In this document: one piece after another, positions 1 to 11,560 of the stretch
Layout of the letters: each line of letters starts with the position of its first letter
Numbering within the stretch: the stretch's first letter is position 1
DNA from: Bacteroidota bacterium
GTDB lineage: Bacteria; Bacteroidota; Bacteroidia; UBA7662; CANHCV01
Length of the DNA: 49,094 nucleotides
Assembly (NCBI GenBank): GCA_947459245.1
Contig: CANHCV010000013.1
Location: 1 to 49,094, forward strand
Direction of reading: 5' to 3'
Made by a program: the position numbers and the translations under genes
Notes under the pieces: model-generated
Database searches by the model: none
The model's input: only the letters and a program-made list of their open reading frames with translations
Told to the model about the DNA's origin: nothing

Positions 1-885
1 GCAATAAGTTTATTGGATAGAAGCAGGAATACCCAAGTTTTTCTGCATTACTTCCCTTCCCAAAATCCGGTGATTGGTTCCCAATGGGCCCTTACTCCTA
101 CCCACGTTTATCCCATCATCAATACTTCGAAATTTCAATGGAATTGGTTAGGTGGAGCCGGAATTGCTCGAATTGAGAACCCTTTCCATCAAGTTTCTAA
201 TCCAAAAAACATTGCCATCGGCTCGAAATGGAACGTTTCAATCTTAACCGGATTTCAAACTAAATTTCAAATGAACGAATGGAACATTGGAACTGAACTT
301 TTTGCACAACACGCCAGCAACGGATCCTTTAAAAAACCAAACCTCGGTTTGAATTACCTTAATTTCTACTTTGTGGTTGGTAAATCACTCCCAAATTCTC
401 CAAAATTTCCGTTAAAAGCTCCAACTACAAGCTTTCCACCCTCAGCATGGTATTCAACCCTCTGCGCATTTGTTAATCAAGCCAATCTTCCTGGCGCACC
501 AACCTCTCTGGTTCTTTCTAGCCAAACCGGATGGATTCAAATGATCTCGAAGAAAAAATTCTTCACCACTGGAATGGATATCTTCCTAGATGGCTCGAAT
601 CGGAAAACCCTTTCCCAAATTTTAGAAAAAGAGTTAACCCCAGTTCAAACAGCGCAAATTGGAATGCAAGTGGGGTATGGTTTCTGGGGAAACAACCGTT
701 TAGCTGCTTTCGTGCAGCAAGGCTTCTATTTGTATTCCCTGGAAAACCTCGAAGGCAAACTGTACCAACGAATTGGAATTCGTCGCAAAATAAACGATCA
801 ATTGCAATTCACGGCTTCCTTAAAAACACATTTTGCACAAGCCGACCATCTTGAATTTGGAATTTTATACCTTTGGAAATCATGA
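1..885 (+). CDS. PagL-like lipid A deacylase / acyloxyacyl hydrolase family protein, 5'-truncated by the window
   Basis: The frame is open from base 1 and no credible ATG is visible, so the start and signal peptide lie outside the window; a TTG at position 13 is only the first possible internal start. The visible part is about 294 residues, rich in alternating aromatic and polar segments as in outer-membrane beta-barrels. The segment at about residue 100 (counted from position 13) carries a His-x-Ser-Asn-Gly motif followed by a Pro-Asn-Leu-Gly-Leu-Asn stretch. This resembles the active site of PagL-type lipid A 3-O-deacylases, where His and Ser of an H-x-S motif are catalytic. PagL enzymes remove an acyl chain from lipid A in the outer membrane. 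The protein is longer than classical PagL, as is common for the Bacteroidota versions. The catalytic acid is not obvious to me. Its stop codon overlaps the start of the next gene (ATGA), suggesting translational coupling. Confidence 0.65.
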   Translation, partial: AISLLDRSRNTQVFLHYFPSQNPVIGSQWALTPTHVYPIINTSKFQWNWLGGAGIARIENPFHQVSNPKNIAIGSKWNVSILTGFQTKFQMNEWNIGTELFAQHASNGSFKKPNLGLNYLNFYFVVGKSLPNSPKFPLKAPTTSFPPSAWYSTLCAFVNQANLPGAPTSLVLSSQTGWIQMISKKKFFTTGMDIFLDGSNRKTLSQILEKELTPVQTAQIGMQVGYGFWGNNRLAAFVQQGFYLYSLENLEGKLYQRIGIRRKINDQLQFTASLKTHFAQADHLEFGILYLWKS

Positions 886-1622
886 GAACGTATTTCATCA
901 TCCTTTTCGGGAGTGTCCTTTTCACTTCTTGCGCAAAATGGGAGGATGATCCGTGCAAACATCAAAGAGGCGAGAAAGGGAAGTTGGAAAAGGTCATCCT
1001 TCCTTTCCATCATTTGGAAATCAACCAGCATCTTCCATGCACCATCCTTTATTCCGACACTCCAAAGGTGGTCCTGTATGGCCCGTCGGGAAGTTTACCG
1101 TTCATTTCCATTGAAGTTGAAAACGATACGTTGAAGTTGAAAAACAAGAACCGCTGCAGTTGGTTACGGAATTACGATCAAACCCTTTCGGTAGAGATTT
1201 ATACCCCGTACCTCAACTCCATCAAACAAAATGGTTCTGCCGATCTAAGCATTTCCAAACCGTTTTACACCCCCAAGTTGACTTTTTACACCGAGTACTA
1301 TTCAGGAAATGTTACGTTCGAAAACTTGGAGACCGACACCCTCATGGCGTGGGTTAACTCTTCAGGCAGTGCATATTTTGATTTGAAAGGAAAAAGCAAT
1401 TATGCTTATTTGTTCATTCGAGGAAGCAGTCAAATCAATGGGTTGGAGTTAGAAACCGAGACAGCTCATTTGGTTAGTTATTCCAATGGCGATATTCAGC
1501 TGAAAGCTCCAAATCAAACGATCATCGCAGAAATACGGTACAACGGAAATGTTGAAGTTAGCCAAAGGCCTCCACACGAAAAAATCGTTATTACCGGATC
1601 AGGAAAATACATCCACCCATAA
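882..1622 (+). CDS. DUF2807 (head GIN domain) lipoprotein
   Basis: A 246-residue protein starting at the ATG that overlaps the previous stop as ATGA. An in-frame TTG at 873 is a poorer start because the ATG directly precedes the export signal. The N-terminus is a short basic and hydrophobic signal ending in Leu-Phe-Thr-Ser-Cys (Cys at residue 16), a relaxed lipobox typical of Bacteroidota. The acidic Glu-Asp-Asp shortly after the Cys could act as a surface-export signal (inference). The rest is beta-rich, with recurring Asn-Gly-Ser-Ala, Ser-Ser-Gly-Ser-Ala and Gly-Ser-Ser-Gln turns, as in the DUF2807 auto-transporter-adhesin-like fold, a parallel beta-helix of unknown role. Context suggests a cell-envelope job beside the outer-membrane enzyme. 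A strong terminator follows immediately. Confidence 0.7.
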   Translation: MRTYFIILFGSVLFTSCAKWEDDPCKHQRGEKGKLEKVILPFHHLEINQHLPCTILYSDTPKVVLYGPSGSLPFISIEVENDTLKLKNKNRCSWLRNYDQTLSVEIYTPYLNSIKQNGSADLSISKPFYTPKLTFYTEYYSGNVTFENLETDTLMAWVNSSGSAYFDLKGKSNYAYLFIRGSSQINGLELETETAHLVSYSNGDIQLKAPNQTIIAEIRYNGNVEVSQRPPHEKIVITGSGKYIHP

Positions 1623-1655
1623 AAAAAGGTCGATCCCGAGGGAACGACCTTTTTT
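1622..1655. terminator. bidirectional rho-independent terminator between the lipoprotein gene and rpoC
   Basis: An A-run plus GGTCG arm pairs with CGACC plus a T-run, and inside it TCCC pairs with GGGA around a GA turn. The symmetrical A and T runs let it work on both strands, ending the (+) lipoprotein transcript and the (-) rpoBC transcript. It begins at the last base of the lipoprotein stop codon and lies 19 bases beyond the rpoC stop. Confidence 0.85.
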
Positions 1656-1674
1656 GTTATCGATTTCTTAGTGA

Positions 1675-4600
1675 TTATTCCAAGATATCCGCATGCTTGG
1701 ATGGCATAATGGATTCGTAATCATCTTTATTGGCCACCAATACGCGATTGAAACGACGCATACCAGTACCAGCAGGAATCAAGTGTCCAACAATTACATT
1801 TTCCTTCAAACCTTCCAACGAATCTACCTTACCAGAAATAGCGGCTTCATTCAAAACCTTGGTTGTTTCTTGGAAAGATGCTGCAGAAATAAAGCTCTCG
1901 GTACTCAATGAAGCACGAGTAATCCCTTGAAGAACCGGACGTGAAGTTGCAGGAATGGCATCACGGTACTGAACCGTAGTCATATCACGGCGCTTCAATT
2001 TAGAATTCTCATCGCGAATCTGACGAAGGGTTACGCGTTGACCGCGACGTAAAACATCGCTATCGCCTGCATCAACAATGATTTTCTTGTCGAAAATCCA
2101 ATCGTTCGATTTGTTGAACTCCATTTTATCAGCAATTTCTTGCTCCAAAAATTCGGTATCACCTGGATCTTCAATTTCAACCTTCTTCATCATCTGACGA
2201 ACAATGACTTCGAAGTGTTTGTCGTTGATTTTCACCCCTTGCAAACGGTAAACCTCTTGGATGTTGTTCACCAAGTAGTTTTGAACGGCACTTGGCCCTT
2301 TGATCGCAAGAATGGCTCCTGGAGTAACTGCTCCATCGGAAAGCGGGTGACCGGCTTTAATGAAGTCGTTATCTTGAACAAGGATGTGTTTCGACATGGG
2401 AACCATGTATTTCTTCTGGGTTCCATCTCGAGATTCGATGTGAATTTCACGATTACCGCGCTTAATACCACCGAATGTTACCACACCATCAATTTCAGAA
2501 ACAACAGCTGGGTTGGATGGATTACGAGCTTCGAACAATTCAGTTACACGTGGAAGACCTCCGGTGATATCCTGGGTACGGTTTCCTGAACGTGGAATTT
2601 TTGCAAGAATTTGTCCTGGTACAATTTTATCGCCATCGGAAACGGCCAAGTGAGATCCCACCGGCATGTTGTAATTGCGCAACAACTGATCTTTCTTCAC
2701 AATGCGAAGAACTGGGTTACGCTTTTTATCACGTGTTTCAATGATTACTTTCTCACGGAAACCGGTTTGCTCATCGGATTCTTCTTTGAACGTAATGTTT
2801 TCAACGATGTTTTCGAATTCAACTTTACCTTCAAATTCAGAGAGGATAACCGCGTTGTAAGGATCCCAAGAACAAATCTTCTGACCTTTACTGATGGTTT
2901 CTCCATCTTTTACGAAAAGCGTAGAACCGTAAGGAATAACGTTGTTGGCAAGAACTGTTTTGGTTTCAGGGTGCAACAAGCGCAATTCACCAGAACGTGT
3001 TAATACCACTTCATTTGCAGCGTCGTTGGTTTTGTTGGTAACGGTGCGAATTTCATCAAATTCAACAATACCGTCGAATTTAGCTAAAATTTGAGACTCC
3101 CCAACGAAACCACCCGCAACCCCACCGACGTGGAAGGTACGAAGTGTCAACTGAGTTCCAGGTTCCCCGATGGATTGAGCGGCGATAACACCAACTGCTT
3201 CACCCATCTGAGCTAATTTCCCTGTTGCCAAGTTTTTACCATAACACAAAGCGCATACTCCTTTTTCAGACTCACACGTCAATACGGAACGAATTTCAAT
3301 GGTATCCAAAGAGGAATTCTCGATATTTTTTGCAACGAAGTCGGAAATCAATTCATTGGCTGAAGCCAATTTCTCTCCGGTTACTGGATCAATAACATCG
3401 TTCAAACTTACACGTCCAACGATACGATCAGAAATCGGTTCAACGATTTCTTCGTTGTCTTTCAAAGCAGAAACATCGATTCCGCGCAAGGTTCCACAAT
3501 CATGTTCATTGATCACTACGTCTTGAGCAACGTCGTGCAAACGACGGGTTAAGTAACCCGCATCTGCCGTTTTCAATGCAGTATCCGCCAAACCTTTACG
3601 AGCACCGTGGGTAGAGATGAAATACTCCAATACCGAAAGTCCTTCTTTAAAGTTCGAAAGAATTGGGTTTTCAATGATCGCACCCTGAGAGGAAGCACCG
3701 GATTTTTGAGGCTTCGCCATCAATCCACGCATACCGCCCAACTGACGAATTTGTTCTTTGGAACCACGAGCTCCAGAATCCAACATCATGTAAATGGAGT
3801 TGAATCCTTGTTTGTGGCTCGAAATTTCTTTCATCAACGTATCCGTCAAGCGAGAGTTAATGCGAGTCCAAATATCAATAACTTGGTTATAACGCTCGTT
3901 GTTGGTGATGAATCCCATGTCGTAGTTCCCTTTTACCTCTGCAACTTCTTCCATCGCTTGGTTCACCAAAGAAACCTTTGCTTCTGGAACAATAACGTCG
4001 GCCAAGTTGAACGACAATCCACCTTGGAATGCCATCTTAAAACCAAGAGACTTGATATCATCCAAGAACTTAACCGTTGTTGGAAGATCGGTATAATTGA
4101 TGATGCGGGTAATCAAATCACGAAGTGACTTCTTCGTCAACAACTCATTGATATAACCCACATTTTCAGGAACACAAGCATTGAATAAAACACGACCTAC
4201 GGTTGTTTCAATTACTTTTTTCACCAATGCATCGCCTTCGCGAACATTTACACGAACCTTAATGATGGCGTGCAAATCTACACGTCCTTCATGGTAAGCA
4301 ATCGATACTTCTTCTGGTCCGTAAAACGTTAAACCTTCCCCGCGAACTGGATTCTCAGGAATTGATTTACGTGGTTTTGTGATGTAATACAGCCCCAATA
4401 CCATGTCTTGAGATGGTACGGTAATAGGAGATCCGTTCGCTGGATTGAGAATGTTGTGCGATGCCAACATCAACAACTGGGCTTCCAAAATTGCAGCATT
4501 GCCCAACGGCAAGTGAACCGCCATTTGGTCACCGTCAAAGTCAGCGTTGAATGCAGAACAAACCAATGGGTGCAATTGGATCGCTTTTCCTTCGATCAAT

Positions 4601-6000
4601 TTTGGTTGGAACGACTGAATACCCAAACGGTGAAGGGTTGGAGCACGGTTCAAAAGAACTGGATGTCCTTTCATTACGTTTTCCAAAATTTCCCAAACCA
4701 CGGCTTCTTTGCGTTCAACTACTTTTTTAGCAGATTTTACGGTTTTTACAATTCCACGCTCGATCAACTTGCGAATGATGAATGGTTTGTACAATTCCGC
4801 TGCCATATCCTTTGGAATACCGCACTCGTGCAATTTCAATTCAGGACCAACAACGATAACGGAACGACCGGAATAATCCACACGCTTACCCAACAAGTTC
4901 TGACGGAAACGGCCTTGCTTACCTTTCAACATATCGGAAAGGGATTTCAAAGCGCGGTTACCCTCTGCTTTTACGGCATTCACTTTTCTTGAGTTATCGA
5001 AAAGAGAATCTACCGCTTCTTGAAGCATGCGTTTTTCATTTCTTAAAATCACGTCTGGAGCCTTGATTTCGATCAAACGCTTCAAACGGTTATTACGAAT
5101 AATTACACGGCGGTAAAGATCATTCAAATCAGACGTTGCGAAACGACCGCCGTCCAAGGGCACCAACGGACGCAATTCCGGTGGAATAACAGGAACCATT
5201 TTCACGATCATCCACTCGGGGTTATTCGACCCGGTGGTTTTGGCATGACGGAAAGCTTCTACCACTTTCAAACGCTTCAATGCCTCAGATTTACGTTGCT
5301 GAGACGTTTCCGTATCGGCTTGTGCACGCAAATCGATGGACATGGTATCCAATTCCAAGTTGGACAAAAGATCCAAAAGTGCATCAGCACCCATCTTTGC
5401 AACAAATTTGTTGGGATCGGAATCGTCCAACATTTGATTGTCACGTGGAAGAGCATCTAAAATTTCGAGGTATTCTTCCTCGGTTAGAAGATCCAAACGT
5501 TGGATGGCACCTTGGTCTTTTCCTTTAGCATCTTCGCCACGGGTAAATACCTCATTAACCATCCCTGGACTAATTACTACATAACGCTCGTAGTAAATCA
5601 CCGTGTCGAGCTTCTTGGTAGAAAGACCCAACAAGTATCCAATTTTATTTGGAAGAGAACGGAAATACCAAATATGTGCAACTGGAACCACCAATTTGAT
5701 GTGTCCCATGCGCTCACGGCGAACCTTCTTTTCAGTTACCTCAACTCCGCAACGATCGCAAACAATTCCTTTGTATCGGATGCGCTTATACTTTCCGCAA
5801 TGGCATTCGAAATCTTTTACTGGACCGAAAATTCGTTCGCAGAAAAGACCTCCCATTTCGGGTTTGTAAGTACGGTAATTGATGGTTTCAGGTTTCAATA
5901 CTTCACCATACGACATGTCGTTGATGCTCTCAGGTGATGAAAGTCCAATTCGGATGGTATTGAATCCATTTTTTACTTTAATGTCTTTACGGTAGGACAT
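1675..6000 (-). CDS. rpoC: DNA-directed RNA polymerase subunit beta'
   Basis: A 1441-residue catalytic subunit of RNA polymerase, full length for the phylum. The N-terminal zinc site is visible as Cys66, Cys68, Cys81 and Cys84. The catalytic magnesium-binding motif NADFDGDQ lies at about residues 485-492, with the three Asp at 487, 489 and 491. The trigger-loop sequence around [10 protein letters not shown] is at about 811-820, and the second zinc site uses Cys835, Cys909, Cys916 and Cys919. The start ATG lies 24 bases after the rpoB stop and is preceded by a purine-rich AGAGGA about nine bases upstream, one of the few Shine-Dalgarno-like sites in the window. It is the last gene of the rplKAJL-rpoBC unit and ends at the bidirectional terminator. 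Confidence 0.98.
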   Translation of the reverse strand: MSYRKDIKVKNGFNTIRIGLSSPESINDMSYGEVLKPETINYRTYKPEMGGLFCERIFGPVKDFECHCGKYKRIRYKGIVCDRCGVEVTEKKVRRERMGHIKLVVPVAHIWYFRSLPNKIGYLLGLSTKKLDTVIYYERYVVISPGMVNEVFTRGEDAKGKDQGAIQRLDLLTEEEYLEILDALPRDNQMLDDSDPNKFVAKMGADALLDLLSNLELDTMSIDLRAQADTETSQQRKSEALKRLKVVEAFRHAKTTGSNNPEWMIVKMVPVIPPELRPLVPLDGGRFATSDLNDLYRRVIIRNNRLKRLIEIKAPDVILRNEKRMLQEAVDSLFDNSRKVNAVKAEGNRALKSLSDMLKGKQGRFRQNLLGKRVDYSGRSVIVVGPELKLHECGIPKDMAAELYKPFIIRKLIERGIVKTVKSAKKVVERKEAVVWEILENVMKGHPVLLNRAPTLHRLGIQSFQPKLIEGKAIQLHPLVCSAFNADFDGDQMAVHLPLGNAAILEAQLLMLASHNILNPANGSPITVPSQDMVLGLYYITKPRKSIPENPVRGEGLTFYGPEEVSIAYHEGRVDLHAIIKVRVNVREGDALVKKVIETTVGRVLFNACVPENVGYINELLTKKSLRDLITRIINYTDLPTTVKFLDDIKSLGFKMAFQGGLSFNLADVIVPEAKVSLVNQAMEEVAEVKGNYDMGFITNNERYNQVIDIWTRINSRLTDTLMKEISSHKQGFNSIYMMLDSGARGSKEQIRQLGGMRGLMAKPQKSGASSQGAIIENPILSNFKEGLSVLEYFISTHGARKGLADTALKTADAGYLTRRLHDVAQDVVINEHDCGTLRGIDVSALKDNEEIVEPISDRIVGRVSLNDVIDPVTGEKLASANELISDFVAKNIENSSLDTIEIRSVLTCESEKGVCALCYGKNLATGKLAQMGEAVGVIAAQSIGEPGTQLTLRTFHVGGVAGGFVGESQILAKFDGIVEFDEIRTVTNKTNDAANEVVLTRSGELRLLHPETKTVLANNVIPYGSTLFVKDGETISKGQKICSWDPYNAVILSEFEGKVEFENIVENITFKEESDEQTGFREKVIIETRDKKRNPVLRIVKKDQLLRNYNMPVGSHLAVSDGDKIVPGQILAKIPRSGNRTQDITGGLPRVTELFEARNPSNPAVVSEIDGVVTFGGIKRGNREIHIESRDGTQKKYMVPMSKHILVQDNDFIKAGHPLSDGAVTPGAILAIKGPSAVQNYLVNNIQEVYRLQGVKINDKHFEVIVRQMMKKVEIEDPGDTEFLEQEIADKMEFNKSNDWIFDKKIIVDAGDSDVLRRGQRVTLRQIRDENSKLKRRDMTTVQYRDAIPATSRPVLQGITRASLSTESFISAASFQETTKVLNEAAISGKVDSLEGLKENVIVGHLIPAGTGMRRFNRVLVANKDDYESIMPSKHADILE

Positions 6001-6024
6001 AATTCTATTTCCTCTTCTTAATGA

Positions 6025-9000
6025 TTAATCCAAAACAACATCTAAACACAATCCACGCAATTCGTGCAACAATACGTTGAACGACTCTGGAATTCCTGGT
6101 TCAGGAAGGTTGTCACCTTTAACGATGGCTTCGTACGTCTTCGCGCGACCAATGATATCATCGGATTTAACGGTAAGAATTTCACGAAGGATGTTGGCTG
6201 CACCGAATGCTTCGAGTGCCCAAACTTCCATTTCCCCGAATCGCTGACCCCCGAACTGCGCTTTACCACCCAACGGCTGTTGAGTAATCAAGGAGTACGG
6301 TCCAATGGAACGAGCGTGCATCTTATCATCAACCATGTGGCCCAATTTCAGCATGTAAATCACGCCTACGGTGGTTTTCTGGTCGAATTGATTACCGGTC
6401 AATCCATCGTACAATTGAGTCATACCCAAGGCTGGCAATCCAGCTTTTTGAGTATAGCCATCTACTTCCGCCAAGGTAGCACCATCGAAAATTGGAGTTG
6501 CGAATTTCACACCCAATACTTTTCCAGCCCAACCCAATACGGTTTCATAAATCTGACCCAAGTTCATACGAGAAGGTACCCCTAGTGGATTCAAAACGAT
6601 ATCTACAGGTGTTCCATCTTCCATGAAAGGCATATCTTCAGCACGAACAATACGAGCAACAATACCTTTGTTACCGTGACGTCCTGCCATTTTATCCCCT
6701 ACTTTCAACTTACGTTTAACAGCCAGATAAACTTTGGCCAATTGAAGAATTCCATTTGGAAGTTCGTCCCCAACTGTAATCGCAAATTTCTTGCGTTTAT
6801 GATCGCCCAAACGCTCGTTGTAGGCTAAACTATGGTTGTGGAACAAGGTAGCAATCGATTGGTTCAACTCTTTATCGGTTGTCCAACCATCTGGGTTGAT
6901 GTTAGCAAAATCCAAATCACTCAAAACCTTTTTGGTGAATTTGGTGCCTTTAGCAACCACTTCCTCTTTGAAGAAATTAATCACACCTTGAGAAGTTTTA
7001 CCTTCCAATAAGAACATCAATTTCTCGATCAACAGATCGCGAAGGTTTGACACTTCATTATCGAAAGCTGAATCGATCTTCTCAACCTGAATTTTTTCTT
7101 CAGAACGCGTTGATTTATCTTTTTTCGTTTTAGAAAACAACTTTTTGTCGATCACAACACCTTCAGTGGAAGGTGGAACGCGCAAAGATGCATCTTTAAC
7201 GTCACCTGCTTTATCACCAAAGATGGCGCGAAGAAGTTTCTCTTCCGGTGATGGATCAGATTCTCCTTTCGGAGTAATCTTACCGATCAAAATATCGCCT
7301 TCTTTAACGTGGGCTCCAACGCGAATCAAACCGTTTTCATCCAAATCCTTGGTAGCTTCTTCAGAAACGTTTGGAATATCTGGTGTTAATTCTTCTTCAC
7401 CACGTTTGGTATCTCGAACCTGAAGTTCGAATTCTTCAACGTGAATGGAAGTAAACCAATCTTCACGAACAACTTTTTCGTTGATTACAATCGCATCCTC
7501 GAAGTTGTAACCTTGCCAAGGCATGAACGCAACCTGAAGGTTTCGTCCCAATGCCAATTCGCCACCGTCGGTTGCGTATCCTTCACACAAAACCTGGCCT
7601 TTCGTTACCTTTTGCCCTTTTACCACGGTTGGCTTGAGGTTAACGCAGGTTGATTGGTTGGTCTTGCGGAATTTCGTTAAATGATACGATTTGGAATCGC
7701 CTTCAAAGCTGATGGCTTTGAACATTTCATTCCGGTTGTATTTAACGGTAATTTTGTTGGAATCAACAAATTCAATCACTCCATCTTCTTCAGCTGTAAT
7801 GATGGTACGGGAATCACGAGCAATTTTGCCTTCCAAACCAGTTCCAACAATAGGAGCTTGTGGACGCAACAATGGAACGGCCTGACGTTGCATGTTCGAT
7901 CCCATCAAAGCACGGTTAGCATCATCGTGTTCCAAGAAAGGAATCAAGGAAGCAGCAATACCTACAATTTGGTTAGGAGCAACATCCATGAACTGAACGC
8001 GTTCAGCATCCACGTTCGGGAAGTCACCCATTTCACGGCTTTTTACAGCATCCAATTGGAAAGTACCATCGTTCTTTATGGCATTCTTTGCTTGTGCAAT
8101 GATTTTGAAATCCTCATCTTCAGCAGATAAGAATTTAATATCCCCTTTCAAATCAACTTTTCCTTTTACAACATGGCGATAAGGAGTTTCAATGAAGCCC
8201 ATGCTGTTAACTTTAGCATGCACACAAAGGGATGAAATCAAACCGATGTTCGGGCCTTCCGGAGTTTCGATGGTACACAAACGACCGTAGTGGGTGTAGT
8301 GAACGTCACGAACCTCGAAGCCTGCACGTTCACGAGAAAGACCACCGGGACCAAGAGCGGAGAGACGACGCTTGTGCGTAATTTCAGCCAATGGATTGGT
8401 TTGATCCATGAATTGGCTCAATTGGTTGGTACCGAAGAACGAATTGATCACCGAACTTAACGTACGGGCATTGATCAAATCGGTTGGAGAGAACACTTCG
8501 TTGTCGCGAATGTTCATTCGCTCACGAATGGTACGTGCCATACGTGCCAAACCAACACCAAACTGAGAATACAATTGTTCTCCAACGGTACGAACACGAC
8601 GATTTGACAAGTGGTCAATATCATCAACGTCGGCTTTGGAGTTCACCAATTGAATCAAATACTTAACGATTTCAATGATGTCTTCTTTGGTCAATACTTT
8701 GGTTTCCAAATCGGTGGTAAGGTTCAACTTACGATTGATACGGTAACGACCAACTTCACCCAAATCATAACGCTTATCAGAGAAAAACAACTTCTCCAAA
8801 ATTTGGCGTGCAGATTCTTCATCAGGTGCATCGGAGGAGCGAAGAACACGGTAAATGTGCTCCAAAGCCTCTTTTTCACTGTTTGAAGTATCTTTCTGAA
8901 GGGTATTGTAAATGATGGTAAAGTCGGCAGAAAGCGACTCTTCTTTATGGAAGATAACGGTTTTTACACCAGAATCAATGATCAAATCGATGTGATCATC

Positions 9001-9834
9001 TTCGAGAAGTTGATCGCGTTCGATAACGACTTCGTTTCGGTTGATGGAAACTACCTCTCCGGTATCTTCATCTACGAAATCTTCTACCCATGTTTTCAAT
9101 ACACGAGCAGCAAGGCGTCGACCAACATTTTTCTTCAAACCAGATTTGCTTACTTTAATTTCGTCGGCAAGTCCGAAGATGTTTAGGATATCTTTATCAG
9201 CATCGTAACCGATTGCACGGAGCAACGTGGTTACGGGGAATTTCTTTTTTCGATCGATGTATGCGTACATCACGTTATTCACGTCGGTAGCGAATTCAAT
9301 CCACGAACCTTTGAAAGGAATGATTCGAGCTGAATACAATTTTGTACCGTTGTTGTGAATGGACTGTCCGAAGAACACCCCTGGTGAACGGTGCAATTGA
9401 GAAACAATTACACGTTCGGCACCATTGATGATGAATGTTCCTTTGGGAGTCATGTAAGGAATCGTACCCAAGTATACGTCTTGTACGATGGTTTCGAAAT
9501 CCTCGTGTTCTTCGTCGTTACAGAACAAACGAAGTTTGGCTTTAAGTGGCACTGAGTAGGTTAATCCTCTTTCGATACACTCTTCAATGGTATAGCGAGG
9601 GGGATCTACAAAGTAGTCCAAAAACTCCAGCACGAAGTTGTTACGAGTGTCGGAAATTGGAAAATTTTCCGCGAACACTTTGAACAACCCTTCACCTTGA
9701 CGGTTATCGGGAGCAGTTTCTAACTGAAAAAAATCTTGGAAAGACTTTAATTGGATTTCCAAGAAATCGGGATAATCAACATTGAGGTTAACTTTCCCGA
9801 AATTTATGCGTTCGGTAATAGTGGATTTAGCCAA
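6025..9834 (-). CDS. rpoB: DNA-directed RNA polymerase subunit beta
   Basis: A 1269-residue beta subunit with strong family identity throughout. The rifampicin region at about residues 470-495 reads as wild type: Gln474, Asp477, His487 and Ser492 correspond to E. coli Q513, D516, H526 and S531. The conserved C-terminal region that contacts beta' is present. The start is odd: no in-frame ATG exists before about residue 128, and a stop lies five codons upstream of the TTG at 9834. Translation must therefore begin at TTG (or at the nearby CTG or ATT). TTG gives the expected N-terminus, [11 protein letters not shown]. The gene follows rplL after a 96-base gap containing a strong hairpin and precedes rpoC by 24 bases. 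Confidence 0.97.
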   Translation of the reverse strand: MAKSTITERINFGKVNLNVDYPDFLEIQLKSFQDFFQLETAPDNRQGEGLFKVFAENFPISDTRNNFVLEFLDYFVDPPRYTIEECIERGLTYSVPLKAKLRLFCNDEEHEDFETIVQDVYLGTIPYMTPKGTFIINGAERVIVSQLHRSPGVFFGQSIHNNGTKLYSARIIPFKGSWIEFATDVNNVMYAYIDRKKKFPVTTLLRAIGYDADKDILNIFGLADEIKVSKSGLKKNVGRRLAARVLKTWVEDFVDEDTGEVVSINRNEVVIERDQLLEDDHIDLIIDSGVKTVIFHKEESLSADFTIIYNTLQKDTSNSEKEALEHIYRVLRSSDAPDEESARQILEKLFFSDKRYDLGEVGRYRINRKLNLTTDLETKVLTKEDIIEIVKYLIQLVNSKADVDDIDHLSNRRVRTVGEQLYSQFGVGLARMARTIRERMNIRDNEVFSPTDLINARTLSSVINSFFGTNQLSQFMDQTNPLAEITHKRRLSALGPGGLSRERAGFEVRDVHYTHYGRLCTIETPEGPNIGLISSLCVHAKVNSMGFIETPYRHVVKGKVDLKGDIKFLSAEDEDFKIIAQAKNAIKNDGTFQLDAVKSREMGDFPNVDAERVQFMDVAPNQIVGIAASLIPFLEHDDANRALMGSNMQRQAVPLLRPQAPIVGTGLEGKIARDSRTIITAEEDGVIEFVDSNKITVKYNRNEMFKAISFEGDSKSYHLTKFRKTNQSTCVNLKPTVVKGQKVTKGQVLCEGYATDGGELALGRNLQVAFMPWQGYNFEDAIVINEKVVREDWFTSIHVEEFELQVRDTKRGEEELTPDIPNVSEEATKDLDENGLIRVGAHVKEGDILIGKITPKGESDPSPEEKLLRAIFGDKAGDVKDASLRVPPSTEGVVIDKKLFSKTKKDKSTRSEEKIQVEKIDSAFDNEVSNLRDLLIEKLMFLLEGKTSQGVINFFKEEVVAKGTKFTKKVLSDLDFANINPDGWTTDKELNQSIATLFHNHSLAYNERLGDHKRKKFAITVGDELPNGILQLAKVYLAVKRKLKVGDKMAGRHGNKGIVARIVRAEDMPFMEDGTPVDIVLNPLGVPSRMNLGQIYETVLGWAGKVLGVKFATPIFDGATLAEVDGYTQKAGLPALGMTQLYDGLTGNQFDQKTTVGVIYMLKLGHMVDDKMHARSIGPYSLITQQPLGGKAQFGGQRFGEMEVWALEAFGAANILREILTVKSDDIIGRAKTYEAIVKGDNLPEPGIPESFNVLLHELRGLCLDVVLD

Positions 9835-9877
9835 AGCCAGTAAAATTTATTGGTTTCAAAAATCAAAACAAATAGCC

Positions 9878-9905
9878 GAGCACCCAACCTTCCGGAGGGG
9901 TGCTC
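9878..9905 (-). promoter_or_regulatory. rplL-rpoB intergenic hairpin (attenuator or processing site candidate)
   Basis: On the (-) strand an 8-bp stem, GAGCACCC with GGGTGCTC, encloses a small inner CC/GG stem closed by a GGAA (GNRA-type) loop. It lies 25 bases past the rplL stop and about 44 bases before the rpoB start. The downstream tract is T-rich but interrupted by G, so it should be a leaky terminator at most. In E. coli the equivalent interval holds an attenuator and an RNase III site that lower rpoBC output relative to the ribosomal proteins; the same role here is inferred from position and structure. Confidence 0.6.
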
Positions 9906-9930
9906 AGCTTAAAACGGGAAACCGTAAGAA

Positions 9931-10308
9931 TTACTTGATCTCAACGGTAGCTCCTGCTTCTTCCAATTTCGCTTTCAAGGCATCTGCTTCATCTTTAGCA
10001 ACACCTTCTTTAACGGGTTTTGGAGCAGCATCTACCAAGTCTTTAGCTTCTTTCAAGCCAAGACCAGTAAGGTCTTTAACAACCTTTACTACGTTCAATT
10101 TAGAAGCACCTGCATCTTTCAAGATTACGTCGAAAGAGGTTTTCTCTTCAGCAGCAGCAGCGCCACCACCAGCAGGAGCAGCAGCAACTGCAACAGCAGC
10201 AGCAGCAGGCTCAATGCCGTACTCATCTTTCAAAATTTGTGCTAGTTCGTTAACTTCTTTTACAGTTAAGTTAACCAATTGTTCTGCGAAAGCTTTTAAA
10301 TCTGCCAT
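9931..10308 (-). CDS. rplL: 50S ribosomal protein L7/L12
   Basis: A 125-residue stalk protein that recruits translation GTPases to the ribosome. It shows the standard plan: a helical dimerisation domain at about residues 1-32, a flexible Ala/Gly/Pro-rich hinge at about 35-52, and a compact C-terminal domain from about 56 with the conserved [15 protein letters not shown] factor-binding helix. Length is normal. It follows rplJ by 34 bases, as expected for the L10 base and L12 stalk partners. The leader is an A-rich tract without a Shine-Dalgarno sequence. Confidence 0.97.
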   Translation of the reverse strand: MADLKAFAEQLVNLTVKEVNELAQILKDEYGIEPAAAAVAVAAAPAGGGAAAAEEKTSFDVILKDAGASKLNVVKVVKDLTGLGLKEAKDLVDAAPKPVKEGVAKDEADALKAKLEEAGATVEIK

Positions 10309-10342
10309 GATTTTGTTTGTTTTTTTGTTTTACTTATTTGAA

Positions 10343-10864
10343 TTAACCACGCTCTTCAAGCGCTTTTACGATGCCAGCCAATTTGTTGCCACCAGATTGC
10401 AATGCACCAAGTACATTTTTGGCTGGAGACTGGAGAAGGCCAACGATATCTCCGATAAGCTCATTTTTAGATTTCAACGAAGCCAAAGCATCCAATGACT
10501 CATCACCCAAATAAATGGCTTGGTCAATGTAAGCCGCTTTCACAAGAGGCTTGTCTTTTTTGGTACGGAAATCTTTAATCAACTTTGCAGGAACGTTCCC
10601 AACATCGGAAACCATGATTGAAGTTTCACCATGAAGAGCATCGAAGAGACCTTGGTAACGCTCGGAATCAATTTGCTCAAGTGCTTTACGCAACATGGTG
10701 TTCTTCACAACCGTATAATCAACGCCACGTTGGAAGCATAGGCGACGTAATTGGTTGACGGAATCAACGTTCAAACCACCCGCATCGGTAATGTAGAAGT
10801 AGGAGGCATTCTCCAGACGATCTACCAAGCTTTGAATCGCTTGTGTTTTATCTTGTCTTGTCAT
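10343..10864 (-). CDS. rplJ: 50S ribosomal protein L10
   Basis: A 173-residue protein that anchors L7/L12 dimers to 23S rRNA at the stalk base. The N-terminal half carries the rRNA-binding domain (YxxTDAGGLNVDxxNxLRR-like region at about residues 23-43) and the C-terminal helix binds L12. It lies three bases after rplA and before rplL. Unlike in E. coli there is no room for a long L10-binding leader between rplA and rplJ, so any L10 autoregulation would have to act elsewhere (inference). Confidence 0.97.
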   Translation of the reverse strand: MTRQDKTQAIQSLVDRLENASYFYITDAGGLNVDSVNQLRRLCFQRGVDYTVVKNTMLRKALEQIDSERYQGLFDALHGETSIMVSDVGNVPAKLIKDFRTKKDKPLVKAAYIDQAIYLGDESLDALASLKSKNELIGDIVGLLQSPAKNVLGALQSGGNKLAGIVKALEERG

Positions 10865-10867
10865 ACC

Positions 10868-11560
10868 TTAAACGAGAGATTTAGTTTCAACATGAATTCC
10901 TGGAGACATGGTAGAAGAGATAGCTACACTTTTGATGTAGGTTCCTTTTGCAGCAGAAGGCTTCAATTTCAAAATCATTGAAATGATTTCCTGTGCATTT
11001 TCTACCAATTTGTCTGGGGAGAAAGATACTTTTCCAATGCGGGTGTGAACGATACCGTTCTTATCCACTTTGAAATCAATTTTACCACCTTTTACATCGG
11101 TTACCGCTTTTGCGATATCGTCGGTAACGGTTCCGGTTTTAGGGTTTGGCATCAAACCACGAGGACCCAAGAAACGGCCTAAACGACCAACTTTTGCCAT
11201 CATGGAAGGTTGAGTTACAATAACGTCAACGTCGCACCAACCACCTTCAATTTTCTGGATCATGTCATCACCACCCACGTGATCAGCGCCAGCAGCTTTC
11301 GCTTCAGCTTCTTTGTCAGGGGTACAGATCACCATAACTCGAGCTACTTTACCTGTTCCATGAGGAAGTGTAACAGAGCCGCGAACCATTTGATTTGCTT
11401 TACGAGGATCAACGCCCAAACGAACATTGATGTCAACAGAAGCATCAAACTTAGTGAAGGTGATGTCTTTAACCATGCCAGCAGCTTCGCTCAAAGCGTA
11501 GTTTTTGGTCAAATCAAATTTGGCCAAAGCTGCTTTACGATTTTTAGTAAGTTTGCCCAT
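10868..11560 (-). CDS. rplA: 50S ribosomal protein L1
   Basis: A 230-residue L1-stalk protein that helps release E-site tRNA and can repress its own mRNA. The family signature is visible around residues 120-150, including [20 protein letters not shown]. The start codon shares one base with the rplK stop (TAATG), so translation is probably coupled to L11. This pair is the normal arrangement. Confidence 0.97.
   Translation of the reverse strand: MGKLTKNRKAALAKFDLTKNYALSEAAGMVKDITFTKFDASVDINVRLGVDPRKANQMVRGSVTLPHGTGKVARVMVICTPDKEAEAKAAGADHVGGDDMIQKIEGGWCDVDVIVTQPSMMAKVGRLGRFLGPRGLMPNPKTGTVTDDIAKAVTDVKGGKIDFKVDKNGIVHTRIGKVSFSPDKLVENAQEIISMILKLKPSAAKGTYIKSVAISSTMSPGIHVETKSLV

Noticed and set aside
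4408-4992. A 194-residue open frame antisense to rpoC.
   Set aside because: It lies wholly within a conserved rpoC segment, has a biased composition typical of complement frames, and shows no promoter or family resemblance.
9782-10498. A 238-residue (+) open frame across rpoB start, rplL and rplJ.
   Set aside because: It mirrors three conserved genes; its Ala/Ser-rich composition is the complement of the L7/L12 hinge.
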